19,009 nt of DNA from Desulfobacter sp. (GCA_030145005.1 JAQYWJ010000019.1:1-19009); one strand, 5' to 3'. Positions 7,849-16,003 are shown, counted from the stretch's first letter. A program made the numbers and translations. Notes: a model not told the origin generated them from the letters alone.

Positions 7849-7897
7849 TGCAGTTTTTGAAGTCGGGGTGCAGTTTTCGTAACTTTCAATGCATTTT
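7849..7897 (+). promoter_or_regulatory. Three phased TGCA(G)TTTT repeats, candidate enhancer
   Basis: TGCAGTTTTT (7849), TGCAGTTTTC (7869) and TGCATTTTTG (7890) recur at steps of 20 and 21 bp, close to two helical turns. They lie about 130-180 bp before the transcription start predicted from the sigma-54 promoter at 8000, a typical distance for an upstream activator site. They could be binding sites for the adjacent regulator, or phased T-tracts that bend DNA. They do not match the TGTC-N10-GACA site described for E. coli GlrR. Confidence 0.3.
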
Positions 7898-7999
7898 TGG
7901 TAACCGGATACCTGCTATTATGGTGAATTTAGCTTGGTTATATCCTGAAGATAATCTTTTGGATCTGCAGGGTTCTTATGTCTTTTAACAAGGGAAAGC

Positions 8000-8015
8000 C
8001 GGCATATAAATTGCA
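8000..8015 (+). promoter_or_regulatory. Sigma-54 (-24/-12) promoter for the 102-aa gene
   Basis: The sequence CGGCATATAAATTGCA matches TGGYAYRNNNNTTGCW except for the first base. GG (8001-8002) and GC (8013-8014) are separated by exactly 10 nt. The predicted start is near 8026, about 63 nt before the GTG at 8089. The promoter stands just downstream of an operon for a sigma-54 activator, which is its natural candidate regulator. Confidence 0.55.
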
Positions 8016-8088
8016 TTTGTCCCTAAGGTTCAAAAAAATAATATTTATGTGTTTTGCAAAAAAAATTCTGAAAGGAGGCTGTTGATCA

Positions 8089-8397
8089 GTGAAAATGAAA
8101 CAAGAGGACAATATGTATTTCAGTGCGGAGTTTCAACTGGATAACCCGGGAATCTTCTATCAGTTCAAGTTAAGAAAAAATGAATCAGAGCCATTTTTCG
8201 CCCTGGTGACAAAGCACTCAAGGGCGTTGGAGAGTCTTAAAAGCGGTGACCTTGTGCCCATGATTTTCCATTACCAGGACAAGACCATTCCCGCAGTTCG
8301 TAAACCTACCCGCATCAAATATATTCTCGACGGTACACCCATCGGATTTAAAGATCACGTCATGATCGGCCTGGACATTGAAAAGGTTGGCGAGTAA
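8089..8397 (+). CDS. Small cytoplasmic protein, possibly PilZ-like
   Basis: The protein has 102 residues, with no signal peptide or membrane segment. I chose GTG 8089 because a near-perfect AAAGGAGG lies 10 nt upstream; ATG 8095 or 8113 would be further away. The alternating pattern (YFSAEFQ, YQFKLRK, LVPMIFHYQDK, RIKYILDG, HVMIGLDIE) suggests a small beta-barrel. The layout (FKLRKNESEPFFALV, then GDLVPM, then F..H.MIGL.I) resembles small PilZ-like proteins I recall from delta-proteobacteria, but the c-di-GMP-binding RxxxR and DxSxxG motifs are not present in recognisable form. Function is unknown. It is a single-gene transcript, with a sigma-54 promoter before it and a terminator 100 nt after it. 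Confidence 0.75.
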   Translation: MKMKQEDNMYFSAEFQLDNPGIFYQFKLRKNESEPFFALVTKHSRALESLKSGDLVPMIFHYQDKTIPAVRKPTRIKYILDGTPIGFKDHVMIGLDIEKVGE

Positions 8398-8498
8398 TTG
8401 AAATGATTGCTTTTTTTTGTTGATATCCATCCGCAGTTTTTCCAGCTGATCCACCCAGAGCAACGAGAGGGGCGGCAGATTAAAAAAGCTTAAAGAAA

Positions 8499-8552
8499 GG
8501 GCTGTGGCTGGTATATTTACGATTAGATAATCCCAGCCCATGTGTTTTTTTT
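8499..8552 (+). terminator. Intrinsic terminator after the 102-aa gene
   Basis: GGGCTG (8499-8504) pairs with CAGCCC (8534-8539), with further GG/CC pairing inside the stem and a loop of about 20 nt. A run of eight T (8545-8552) follows five bases later. The signal is on the plus strand, about 100 nt past the stop at 8397. Confidence 0.55.
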
Positions 8553-8616
8553 AATGTAAAAACGCCTGGGCGAACACTAATTAATGTCTGCCTGGTGCGA
8601 TTTTTCATTATCTCCG

Positions 8617-8645
8617 TTGACGGGACTATACTCTGATGATATGGG
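8617..8645 (+). promoter_or_regulatory. Possible sigma-70 promoter for the YkgJ-type gene
   Basis: TTGACG (8617-8622) is followed after 17 nt by TATGGG (8640-8645). An overlapping alternative uses TATACT (8627-8632) as the -10. Either would start transcription shortly before the gene at 8693. The match is moderate and common by chance in AT-rich DNA. Confidence 0.3.
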
Positions 8646-8658
8646 AGGGACAACTATT

Positions 8659-8715
8659 TTGTTTAAGTTTAATTGGTTGATTAAAATAACCCATGAAATG
8701 CATTGCAAAATTTAA
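8659..8715 (+). CDS. Possible 18-aa leader ORF overlapping the next start
   Basis: A TTG codon at 8659 lies 8 nt after a strong Shine-Dalgarno, GGGAGGGA (8643-8650), and opens an 18-codon frame ending with TAA at 8713-8715. It overlaps the ATG at 8693, which has no Shine-Dalgarno of its own. Translation of the leader could deliver ribosomes to the downstream gene by coupling. The peptide has no recognisable features and the ORF may be fortuitous. Confidence 0.2.
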   Translation: MFKFNWLIKITHEMHCKI

Positions 8716-9403
8716 TAACGTTGTTAACACCCTTGAGCAGATCTACGCCCTGTTTGACACGGCTATGACTGCATTTCCATTTGCCTGCGCAAAACAGTGT
8801 GCAGACTGCTGTACCTGTAATGTCACCGCCACAGGTCTTGAAATTGCCTATATACAAGACCGGCTGGATGACAGGGCACTGGACGATATCCGTGTGCGGC
8901 TGGACCGTGCCGGGCAAAGCCTTCGGTACCGGCCTCTTCAGACCACCAACGGGTTTGCTCTGGCCTGCATGGAGGGTCGTGATGCAGATGAGGAAGAAAA
9001 CGATCCGTCCTGGGGAACTTGTCCTTTGCTTGAAGATGGGATTTGCACCATCTATCCTGTCCGGCCCCTGGGGTGCCGGGTAATGATGTCCACAACCCCT
9101 TGCCGGCAGACAGGGCGGGCTGATATGCCTTTTCTTGCATTAACCATAACAACTGTTTTCATGCAGTTTGTGGAGCACCTGGATGCAGGTGGTGTATACG
9201 GCAGCTTCCTTGACCTGCTGGAACATGCAGGGAATAATGCCTTGGGTTGTAACGGATTGCCGGGGAAAGACAACATTTCCGGCATTGTACAAAATTTAAA
9301 GATTCCTGCGCTTATGATTCCACCTGAACATGTCGAAAAGACCCGAAGCCTTGTTCAGTCTCTTGGGAGTATGATTCGGAAAAATGAAGACAGGGCCATG
9401 TAA
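8693..9403 (+). CDS. YkgJ family CxxCxxCC metal-binding protein
   Basis: The protein has 236 residues. The N-terminal cluster CAKQCADCCTC (Cys 32, 36, 39, 40, 42) and the second cluster CPLLEDGICTIYPVRPLGCR (Cys 110, 118, 128) are the hallmark of the YkgJ/CxxCxxCC family (PF03692), thought to bind zinc or iron. Cys137 may add a ligand. No signal peptide is present, so it is cytoplasmic. Biochemical function is unknown across the family. In-frame stop TAA at 8687-8689 excludes any earlier start, and the ATG has no Shine-Dalgarno, although a strong unused one lies at 8643-8650. The C-terminal 90 residues are helical without known motifs. It converges with the cyclase gene that ends at 9602. Confidence 0.85.
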   Translation: MKCIAKFNNVVNTLEQIYALFDTAMTAFPFACAKQCADCCTCNVTATGLEIAYIQDRLDDRALDDIRVRLDRAGQSLRYRPLQTTNGFALACMEGRDADEEENDPSWGTCPLLEDGICTIYPVRPLGCRVMMSTTPCRQTGRADMPFLALTITTVFMQFVEHLDAGGVYGSFLDLLEHAGNNALGCNGLPGKDNISGIVQNLKIPALMIPPEHVEKTRSLVQSLGSMIRKNEDRAM

Positions 9404-9601
9404 CGTGCCTGCAGTTTAATGTCAATTTCGAATGGCTCATGCGGATTATAATCCTTCCTTCTCATGGAAGACAAAATACTCACCTTGAAGGCTATAAATT
9501 CCCCAAAAAAAACAAAAATCACTCCGCAGCATCTTTCCAAATGTTGATTTCCGCTATTCAGAACCTATTCGATTCAATCCTGTGAATGTTTTAGCTAAAA
9601 A

Positions 9602-10537
9602 TCAGTCTTTGGTAGCTTCGTCGGTAGACGAGTGCCAAACGACTATGTTCCGGCCCTGTTTTTTTGCTTCATACAGCATCTTATCGGCACATTTGAGTAA
9701 ATCGCTCTGGGATCGTCCTGCTTTAGGCACTTGGGTAGCGCCGCCCGCGCTCACCGTCACATATTTACACACACTTGAATACGAATGAGGGATGCATAAC
9801 TTTTCAATACTTGACCGTATCTTGTCGGTTAATGCCAACGCACCTTCGGCATCCGTTCCAGGCAAAAGCAAAACGAATTCCTCGCCCCCATAGCGGGCGA
9901 CTGTGTCACAGGACCTTTTCGCGTTGTCAAATAGTATGGTAGCCACTGCTCTCAAAGCGTCATCGCCGGCGCTATGCCCGTAATTGTCATTAAACAACTT
10001 AAAGAAATCGACATCCAACATGGCCAGGGAAAACGGATCACAGGTCCGCATGCATCTGTTCCATTCCACATTCAGGGTATCTTCGAAGCTCCGCCTGTTG
10101 GGTATTTTCGTCAAGCCATCCAGCTTAGCCATCTCTTCCAGAAGTTTTTGATGCAGGACAAAAGTAAGGATATTTTTCACACGGGTTTTGACAATCGGTG
10201 GATGAAAGGGTTTGCTGATATAGTCCAGGGCGCCGAGCAACAAGCCCTTTTCTTCACTTTCCAGAGAGTCCAGGGTCGTGACGAAGACAATGGGAATGTC
10301 TTTTGTCCATTCTTGCGACTTGAGTCGACGGCAAACCTCATAACCGTCCATTTCGGGCATATTGACATCAAGCAGAATCAGGTCCGGAGATTCGGTTTTA
10401 ACCCGCTCAAGGGCCTGGGTGCCGCTTTTGGCCGGCAGAACATGATAATCTGCCTTAAGTAGATCATTCAGTGCGATAAGGTTGACCCGTTCGTCATCGA
10501 CAATCAATATGGTTTGCTTTTTTTTATCGGATGCCAT
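9602..10537 (-). CDS. Response regulator with GGDEF diguanylate cyclase output
   Basis: The protein has 311 residues. The receiver domain (about 8-125) has DD 14-15, phospho-accepting Asp57 in LILLDVNMP, and Lys109 in ISKPF. A short helical linker leads to a GGDEF domain starting at LDGLTKIPNRRSF (139-151). The active-site loop is GGEEF (217-221), a fully active variant. An inhibitory I-site RxxD (Arg208-Ser-Cys-Asp211) lies exactly five residues before it, so the enzyme should make c-di-GMP from 2 GTP and be inhibited by its product. The layout matches PleD/WspR-like cyclases. It starts 2 nt after the stop of the hybrid kinase, so the two are almost certainly one transcript and the kinase's HPt domain is the likely phosphate donor. 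Confidence 0.92.
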   Translation of the reverse strand: MASDKKKQTILIVDDERVNLIALNDLLKADYHVLPAKSGTQALERVKTESPDLILLDVNMPEMDGYEVCRRLKSQEWTKDIPIVFVTTLDSLESEEKGLLLGALDYISKPFHPPIVKTRVKNILTFVLHQKLLEEMAKLDGLTKIPNRRSFEDTLNVEWNRCMRTCDPFSLAMLDVDFFKLFNDNYGHSAGDDALRAVATILFDNAKRSCDTVARYGGEEFVLLLPGTDAEGALALTDKIRSSIEKLCIPHSYSSVCKYVTVSAGGATQVPKAGRSQSDLLKCADKMLYEAKKQGRNIVVWHSSTDEATKD

Positions 10538-10539
10538 CT

Positions 10540-13500
10540 TTATGAATTTCCTGCTACAATGCCCGTCAACTTCTTCAGGCTGGTCAACGCCTTATCGAAT
10601 TCAAAATTTTCTAGATGGGTTCTAACTTCAGACACTGTAACACCTCCACCGGCCTGTATTAACGAATCATTTATATCATCCAGATAATCCTCTGCTTCGA
10701 AAGTGCCCTCCTGGATGAGTGCGGTCAATCTTGTCAGGCTCTCCATCAGCTTTTCCCGATCCATGGATTCCCCTATAGCTTCAGGCTGGGGCAGATCTTT
10801 AATAAAGGATTCAAGTTCCTTCACCACAACAGCCAATGCCCTCTCAAATTCGGAAAATATGTTTGAAGATATGGATATGCCATTTTCACGCAAGTCCATT
10901 TCAAACTCTTTTGCCGCTTTAAATAAATCTAAAGCACCAATATTCCCGGAAACCCCCTTTATTGAATGGGCTGTCCTGGTCAGCTCCTCGGTCTCGCCGT
11001 TTTCCAGACAAGTCTTGATCTGAGGTAGTGCCTCTTTATAATTTGAATGAAAACTTTTTAACAGCCTTATATAGACCTGGGTATTTCCGCCAACATGATA
11101 AAGCCCCTGCTTAACATCCACACCGGGTATTGCCGGAATATCGATATTTATCTCTTCCCCTGGCTCGTCAGTATCCGCCAATGACGTTCCACCGCGGTCG
11201 CCAGGCTTGATCCAGCGCAGCAGAGCTGCAAAAAGATTTTCAGAGTGTATTGGTTTTGTCAAATGGTCGTTCATACCCGCTTCTAGGCTTTTCTCGCGGT
11301 CTCCGGACATGGCGTGGGCGGTCATAGCCAAAATAGGCAGGTCTTTGAAGCGCTCATCCTTCCGGATCATTCGGGTTGCCATAATGCCGTCCACTACAGG
11401 CATCTGGATATCCATAAGAACAAGATCGAACGTCTCCGATTTTACTATGTTAACGCCTTCTTCGCCGTTATGTGCCACCGTTACGTTCATACCGGCTTGT
11501 TTGAGGAGTTCGACGGCCACTTCTTGGTTGATGGCATTGTCTTCCACTAACAGAATTCGCGCACCACGTATCGGTGCCAGGTGTGAGGTTTTAAGCCGGC
11601 GTCCTTTTTTTGAAATGGCACCTGCCCCTGCCCCTGAATTTTTGAATATTCCGATAATGGTATCAAATAGCTGGGATTGACTGACGGGTTTAATCAGAAA
11701 GCCATCCATACCGACATCATCAGCCGCCCGGGACACATCCTCGCGTCGATAGGCCGTCACCATCAGTACGAAGGGAATCTGCCTCAAATCGCTATGCTCT
11801 TTTATCTGTTTGGTCGTTTCAATACCATTCAGCCCCGGCATATTCCAATCAATAATGACCAGGTCATAGGAACGCTCCTCCTCTGAAGAGGCAATTATTT
11901 TTCCCAACGCCTCTTTGCCGTCAGATGCCGTATCCACATCAAAGGAAAAGGAGTCCAGAACGCAAAACAAAAACTGGCGGGCCGTCGGATTGTCGTCAAC
12001 AACCAGCACACGCATTCCCTGGAACGTTTTGACAAGCTCCAGGGTCGATGATGATAACGTGTCCTCCGTGCTCAGTTCGCAGCAGATAGTAAAATGAAAG
12101 GAACTGCCTTTCCCTTTCTCGCTCTCTACCCAGATTTTTCCTTCCATTATTTCCACAATACGCTTGCAGATGGTCAGGCCCAGGCCGGTCCCTCCATATT
12201 TTCTGCTAACCGAACCATCCGCCTGGGTGAAGGGCTGGAACAATAATCCGATTTCATCCTGGGTCATGCCGATACCGGTATCACGAACGGTAAAATGAAG
12301 ATGTACTCGACCATCCTCTTGACGATCAACAGCGATCAGTATGGCGATCTCGCCCTGATCCGTAAATTTAACGGCATTGTTGGTCAGGTTGGTGATCACC
12401 TGTCCAAGACGAAGAGGGTCGCCGATTAGATTCTGCGGCACATCCGGGGCGGTTGAAAAAACGACCTCCAGCGCCTTCTCTTCCGCCGCCTGCATAACAA
12501 GGGTGGCAACGCCATCCAGCACGTTGTCTAAGCGGAAATCGATATTTTCTATCTCCAGCTTACCAGCCTCTATCTTGGAGTAGTCAAGGATATCATTGAT
12601 AATACCCAAAAGATTCTGGGTTGAAGCCAGGATTTTATTGAGATAGTTTCGCTGTACAGGATTGAGGTCTGTATTGAGGGCCAGATGCGTCATGCCAGTG
12701 ATGGCGTTCATGGGTGTCCGTATTTCATGGGACATATTGGCCAGGAATTCACTTTTGGCATGGGTGGCTTGTTCGGCTTCTTCTTTGGCCGACTTCAACG
12801 CCTCATTGGTATTGAGCAATTCCGATGTCCGTTGGACCACCTTCTGTTCTAATGTTTTTGAATATTCCTCAATTTGTTGTTGGGCTTGTCGAAGTTTCGC
12901 TGTTCTATCTTCAATTTTTTTTGCCAATGCTTGTTCTTTTTGTGCCATTTGCAGGTAGCGAACTTTTCTAATTTCATCTTCAATGGTTTTCTTTGAAGGG
13001 AAAATTTTCAACTCTGCATATGGTTTATCATGGTCATAATAGCAAATGACATCTGCCCAGCATCGGATGTTAAAGGCATGACTAAATATTCCAATAATCT
13101 TTCCCTGTAAAAAAGGGCATCCCCAGCGTTCTTCAGCAGGAAGATCCCTTTGCATGCTTATTTCCCATGAATTACGTACTATCACCGTCGCTTTTTTGTC
13201 TTCAGTATTAAACTCGGGCATTTCAAAAACACCCCACCCTGCGGTTGAAACTGCTTGTCCCCAAGCCAAAAAACCAGTTCTAAAAGTGTTCCCCAGAGTT
13301 GAGACCATTGTGTGATAATCTTCATCGGTGCCAAGACTTGATGAATAAGCTATAAGCAACTGAAATAAATCAGGTCCAACTTCTTTAGCGAGCGGCAATA
13401 ACATTCGCGCCAGAGAAGGGTCTGTCCAGAAAAGAGCCGAATCTATCCCGAAAAAAGACAAATTACCATTTTTCAGATCCCAAACAATTGAGGCGTCATT

Positions 13501-13620
13501 TAACTGGACTTCAATTCTGTTGTCATATTGAGATGGTTTGATTACAAAATTTGATTGCTGTTCTTCTTTGGCCATATTTACATCCCCAACAGCCTGATTT
13601 GAGTCTTTATTATATTTCAT
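10540..13620 (-). CDS. Cytoplasmic hybrid histidine kinase (V4R-like input, HisKA, HATPase, two Rec, HPt)
   Basis: The protein has 1026 residues and no membrane segment. The N-terminal 210 residues resemble a V4R-type (4-vinyl reductase) ligand-binding domain: GWGVFEMPEF (128-137), a central VRNSWE, then CPFLQGKIIGIFSHAF (168-183). A coiled coil (about 215-290) leads to HisKA (NMSHEIRTPMNAI, His298), HATPase (NNAVKF 414-419, DTGIG 447-451, GGTGLGL 476-482), Rec1 (Asp591), Rec2 (Asp737) and HPt (AHSIKG, His885), with an extra 130-residue helical tail. All phospho-sites are intact, giving a His-Asp-His relay to the Rec-GGDEF protein. ATG 13620 has no Shine-Dalgarno; Met16 (13575), preceded by TTGGGGA, is an equally good start. 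The V4R call is from pattern memory; the rest is secure. Confidence 0.9.
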   Translation of the reverse strand: MKYNKDSNQAVGDVNMAKEEQQSNFVIKPSQYDNRIEVQLNDASIVWDLKNGNLSFFGIDSALFWTDPSLARMLLPLAKEVGPDLFQLLIAYSSSLGTDEDYHTMVSTLGNTFRTGFLAWGQAVSTAGWGVFEMPEFNTEDKKATVIVRNSWEISMQRDLPAEERWGCPFLQGKIIGIFSHAFNIRCWADVICYYDHDKPYAELKIFPSKKTIEDEIRKVRYLQMAQKEQALAKKIEDRTAKLRQAQQQIEEYSKTLEQKVVQRTSELLNTNEALKSAKEEAEQATHAKSEFLANMSHEIRTPMNAITGMTHLALNTDLNPVQRNYLNKILASTQNLLGIINDILDYSKIEAGKLEIENIDFRLDNVLDGVATLVMQAAEEKALEVVFSTAPDVPQNLIGDPLRLGQVITNLTNNAVKFTDQGEIAILIAVDRQEDGRVHLHFTVRDTGIGMTQDEIGLLFQPFTQADGSVSRKYGGTGLGLTICKRIVEIMEGKIWVESEKGKGSSFHFTICCELSTEDTLSSSTLELVKTFQGMRVLVVDDNPTARQFLFCVLDSFSFDVDTASDGKEALGKIIASSEEERSYDLVIIDWNMPGLNGIETTKQIKEHSDLRQIPFVLMVTAYRREDVSRAADDVGMDGFLIKPVSQSQLFDTIIGIFKNSGAGAGAISKKGRRLKTSHLAPIRGARILLVEDNAINQEVAVELLKQAGMNVTVAHNGEEGVNIVKSETFDLVLMDIQMPVVDGIMATRMIRKDERFKDLPILAMTAHAMSGDREKSLEAGMNDHLTKPIHSENLFAALLRWIKPGDRGGTSLADTDEPGEEINIDIPAIPGVDVKQGLYHVGGNTQVYIRLLKSFHSNYKEALPQIKTCLENGETEELTRTAHSIKGVSGNIGALDLFKAAKEFEMDLRENGISISSNIFSEFERALAVVVKELESFIKDLPQPEAIGESMDREKLMESLTRLTALIQEGTFEAEDYLDDINDSLIQAGGGVTVSEVRTHLENFEFDKALTSLKKLTGIVAGNS

Positions 13621-13982
13621 ATTTCGTCAAAGAATAGCAGTTATATAATCATTTAACAATGATTCCTCTCCTTAAGCTTCTAAACTTCCTTCGTTAAAAT
13701 TAGGGGGGCTGAAATGTGTGCAATGATGGTATGATTGAACTCTTTTTCTAAAATTATCCGGCCACCATATATTGTGCCTGCTTTGAGAAGCCAAAATTCA
13801 ATTTAATTGGGGATGACTTGTTTTTTATTTCCAGGATAGGGTTAAAAAAAAATTTAAGTTTTTATCATAAGATAGCACAAGGGGGTTGAATAATACCAAC
13901 ATTGAAGGCGCATATGTTTATGACAATCGTTAATGAGTTGTTTTTTACATGTGATTCCCCTAAACTATGAAGACTCCTCAAC
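13621..13982. other. Divergent intergenic region, no gene seen
   Basis: AT-rich DNA separates the hybrid kinase (leftward) from the purine genes (rightward). I see no ORF with a plausible start, no riboswitch consensus and no clear sigma-54 site. Promoters for the leftward operon must lie here but none stands out. Confidence 0.4.
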
Positions 13983-14011
13983 TTGACTTCACCCGTAAGA
14001 ATGGGTTAAAT
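13983..14011 (+). promoter_or_regulatory. Sigma-70-like promoter for the purine operon
   Basis: TTGACT (13983-13988) and TTAAAT (14006-14011) are separated by 17 nt. Transcription would start near 14018, about 49 nt before the ATG at 14067. The -10 element overlaps the left arm of a perfect inverted repeat. Confidence 0.4.
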
Positions 14012-14027
14012 GCATGCCTGCATTTAA
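14006..14027. promoter_or_regulatory. Perfect 9-bp inverted repeat, candidate operator
   Basis: TTAAATGCA (14006-14014) and TGCATTTAA (14019-14027) are exact complements separated by 4 nt. The dyad spans the predicted -10 and start point of the purine operon, the classical position for a repressor operator. It has no T-run after it, so it is not a terminator. It could also fold at the 5' end of the mRNA. Confidence 0.35.
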
Positions 14028-14066
14028 AATATATAGCACCAACCTATTATAGAATAAGGAACAACC

Positions 14067-14750
14067 ATGACGAAAAACGTGGTAGAAAAAATTGACGATT
14101 TGGTGAAAATCAAGACCATTCTGGTCAGCGTATCCGATAAAAGCGGGCTTGCGACATTCATTCCGGGGTTGCTTGGGATCAATCCGGATATCACCATTTT
14201 ATCCACCGGCGGAACCTATTCCAAAATAAAAGAGATTCTTGGGCCTGATTCAGAAAACAGCCTTAAACAGGTCTCTGATTATACCGGTCAGCCTGAAACC
14301 CAGGGGGGGCTTGTTAAGACCCTTGATTTTAAAATTTATTTGGGTCTTTTGACTGAAACTTATAATCCTGCCCACCAGGATGACCTGAAAAGAACCCATG
14401 CGCTACCTATCGATATGGTTGTGGTCAATCTCTATCCATTTGCCCAGACCATTGCCAAGGATAATATTCTCGTGGAAAACGCCCGGGGTAATATTGATAT
14501 TGGCGGGCCGACCATGATCCGGGCCGCTGCTAAAAATTTTATCCGGGTGGCCTCGGTGGTGGATCCCAAATCCTATGACGGTATTCTGGCTCTTCTTAAA
14601 ACAAAGGACGGGGCTTTGGGGCTAAATGACCGGTATTCACTTGCATCAAAGGCATTTGAGCATACCGCGCAGTATGACCGGGCCATTGCCGATTATCTGA
14701 CCGGGCTTTCAAAAAAAGACGTTCAATCGTGTTATAAAACAGGGGAGTAA
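14067..14750 (+). CDS. purH: IMP cyclohydrolase (stand-alone N-terminal PurH domain)
   Basis: The protein has 227 residues, the size of the MGS-like N-terminal domain of bifunctional PurH. It should close FAICAR to IMP, the last step of purine synthesis. Conserved motifs: VSVSDKSG (20-27), STGGTY (46-51), VKTL (83-86), DMVVVNLYPF (116-125), NIDIGGPTMIRAAAKN (142-157). The residues corresponding to human Lys66, Tyr104, Asp125 and Lys137 are present. The usual VKTLHPK is VKTLDFK, and the Arg two residues before the Lys is Leu82, so the active-site loop is divergent. AAGGAA precedes the ATG. The gene ends 2 nt before the formyltransferase gene. Confidence 0.88.
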   Translation: MTKNVVEKIDDLVKIKTILVSVSDKSGLATFIPGLLGINPDITILSTGGTYSKIKEILGPDSENSLKQVSDYTGQPETQGGLVKTLDFKIYLGLLTETYNPAHQDDLKRTHALPIDMVVVNLYPFAQTIAKDNILVENARGNIDIGGPTMIRAAAKNFIRVASVVDPKSYDGILALLKTKDGALGLNDRYSLASKAFEHTAQYDRAIADYLTGLSKKDVQSCYKTGE

Positions 14751-14752
14751 AT

Positions 14753-16003
14753 ATGAGCACAGATCTTAAAAAGATGTACAAAACCATAATGGATGACCAT
14801 TTTACCCCGGCCATGGAAATTTCCTTTGTGAATGGCGATAGCCGGCAGACCCTGTTTTATGAAAAGGTTTCCTGGATTATTGATGGGGTTCAAAAGGGCC
14901 TTCGTTACGGGGAGAATCCAGGTCAGGAAGCCGCATTATACCGGCTGGTCAATGGAAATTTGGCACTGGGAGATGCAAAAACCATCGTGCCGGGCAAACA
15001 TCTTGTGTCCGATATTGAACTGCTGCAGTCCGGCAAACACCCGGGCAAAACCAATCTGACCGATGCAGACAACTCCTTGAATATTTTACGGTATTTTACG
15101 GATAAGCCTTGTGCTGTTATTGTCAAGCACAACAACCCCTGCGGGGCTGCCCGGGCGAATAGCCTGGAACAGGCCTATACCAAAGCTTATATGGCAGACC
15201 GTATCGCGGCGTTTGGCGGTTGCATTGCCCTGAACAAGGCCGTGGACAAGGCAACCGCCGAAGGCATTGCCGATCAATATGCTGAAGTGGTAGTGGCCCC
15301 GGAGTTTGAGGACGGGGTCATCGATATTCTGGGCCGACGGAAAAATCTGCGGGTGATCCGGATCAACGCCATGGACAAACTGCAATCCTTTATTGGTGAG
15401 CGGGTGGTGGATTTCAAAAGTCTTATGGACGGCGGCATTGTGGCCCAGTGGTCCTTTGTGCCCAAAACACTTAAAAAAGAAGACCTTTTTATTGCTTCCA
15501 CAGAATATAAGGGAACAACGTATAAAGTAGAGCGGGTACCCACGGACCAGGAATACCAGGATATGCTTTTTGGCTGGCTGGTGGAATCCGGTATTACGTC
15601 CAATTCCGTAATATATGTCAAGGACAACTGCACCGTAGGTATCGGCACCGGTGAACAGGATCGGGTCGGGGTTGCGGAAATCGCCGTGGACAAGGCCTAT
15701 CGCAAATTGTGTGACCGGTACTGCTTTGAGCGCTACAATACGTCCTTTGCCGACATGACCGATGAAGATAAAAGAGCCGAGATTGAATCGGATGTGGCCA
15801 AACAGAAGGGCGGGCTTATCGGTTCTTCCATGATTTCAGATGCTTTTTTCCCGTTCAGGGACGGCATTGATGTGGGGTTAAGACAGGGGGTAAAAGCCGT
15901 TATCCAGCCCGGCGGCTCCATGAATGATTACCAGTCCATTGAAGCTTGTAATGAAAACGATGCCAGTATGGTATATACAGGGCAGCGCAGTTTTAAACAC
16001 TAA
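14753..16003 (+). CDS. purH: AICAR formyltransferase (stand-alone C-terminal PurH domain)
   Basis: The protein has 416 residues. It corresponds to the C-terminal AICARFT domain of PurH, which transfers a formyl group from 10-formyl-THF to AICAR to give FAICAR. Motifs: LRYGENPGQ (50-58, canonical LRYGENPHQ), IVKHNNPCGAA (123-133) with the catalytic Lys-His pair at 125-126, AFGG (153-156), and the C-terminal QPGGSMNDYQ and MVYTGQRSFKH. The NPHQ His is replaced by Gly, which is unusual. AGGGGAG overlaps the preceding stop region, so translation is probably coupled to the IMP cyclohydrolase. It converges with the RNase gene at 16262, with repeat elements between them. Confidence 0.92.
   Translation: MSTDLKKMYKTIMDDHFTPAMEISFVNGDSRQTLFYEKVSWIIDGVQKGLRYGENPGQEAALYRLVNGNLALGDAKTIVPGKHLVSDIELLQSGKHPGKTNLTDADNSLNILRYFTDKPCAVIVKHNNPCGAARANSLEQAYTKAYMADRIAAFGGCIALNKAVDKATAEGIADQYAEVVVAPEFEDGVIDILGRRKNLRVIRINAMDKLQSFIGERVVDFKSLMDGGIVAQWSFVPKTLKKEDLFIASTEYKGTTYKVERVPTDQEYQDMLFGWLVESGITSNSVIYVKDNCTVGIGTGEQDRVGVAEIAVDKAYRKLCDRYCFERYNTSFADMTDEDKRAEIESDVAKQKGGLIGSSMISDAFFPFRDGIDVGLRQGVKAVIQPGGSMNDYQSIEACNENDASMVYTGQRSFKH

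Noticed and set aside
7801..7907. GGTTACC (about 7801) and GGTAACC (about 7898) as an inverted repeat
   Set aside because: A 7-bp match about 90 bp apart is expected by chance in a region of this size.
10540..13620. Open frames on the strand opposite the hybrid kinase (for example near 11207-11680)
   Set aside because: They lie fully inside a secure gene, have no ribosome sites or recognisable domains, and are typical antisense shadows.
13621..14066. Purine or folate riboswitch before the purine genes
   Set aside because: No conserved aptamer core was recognised; the only clear structure is a short perfect dyad at the predicted -10 region.
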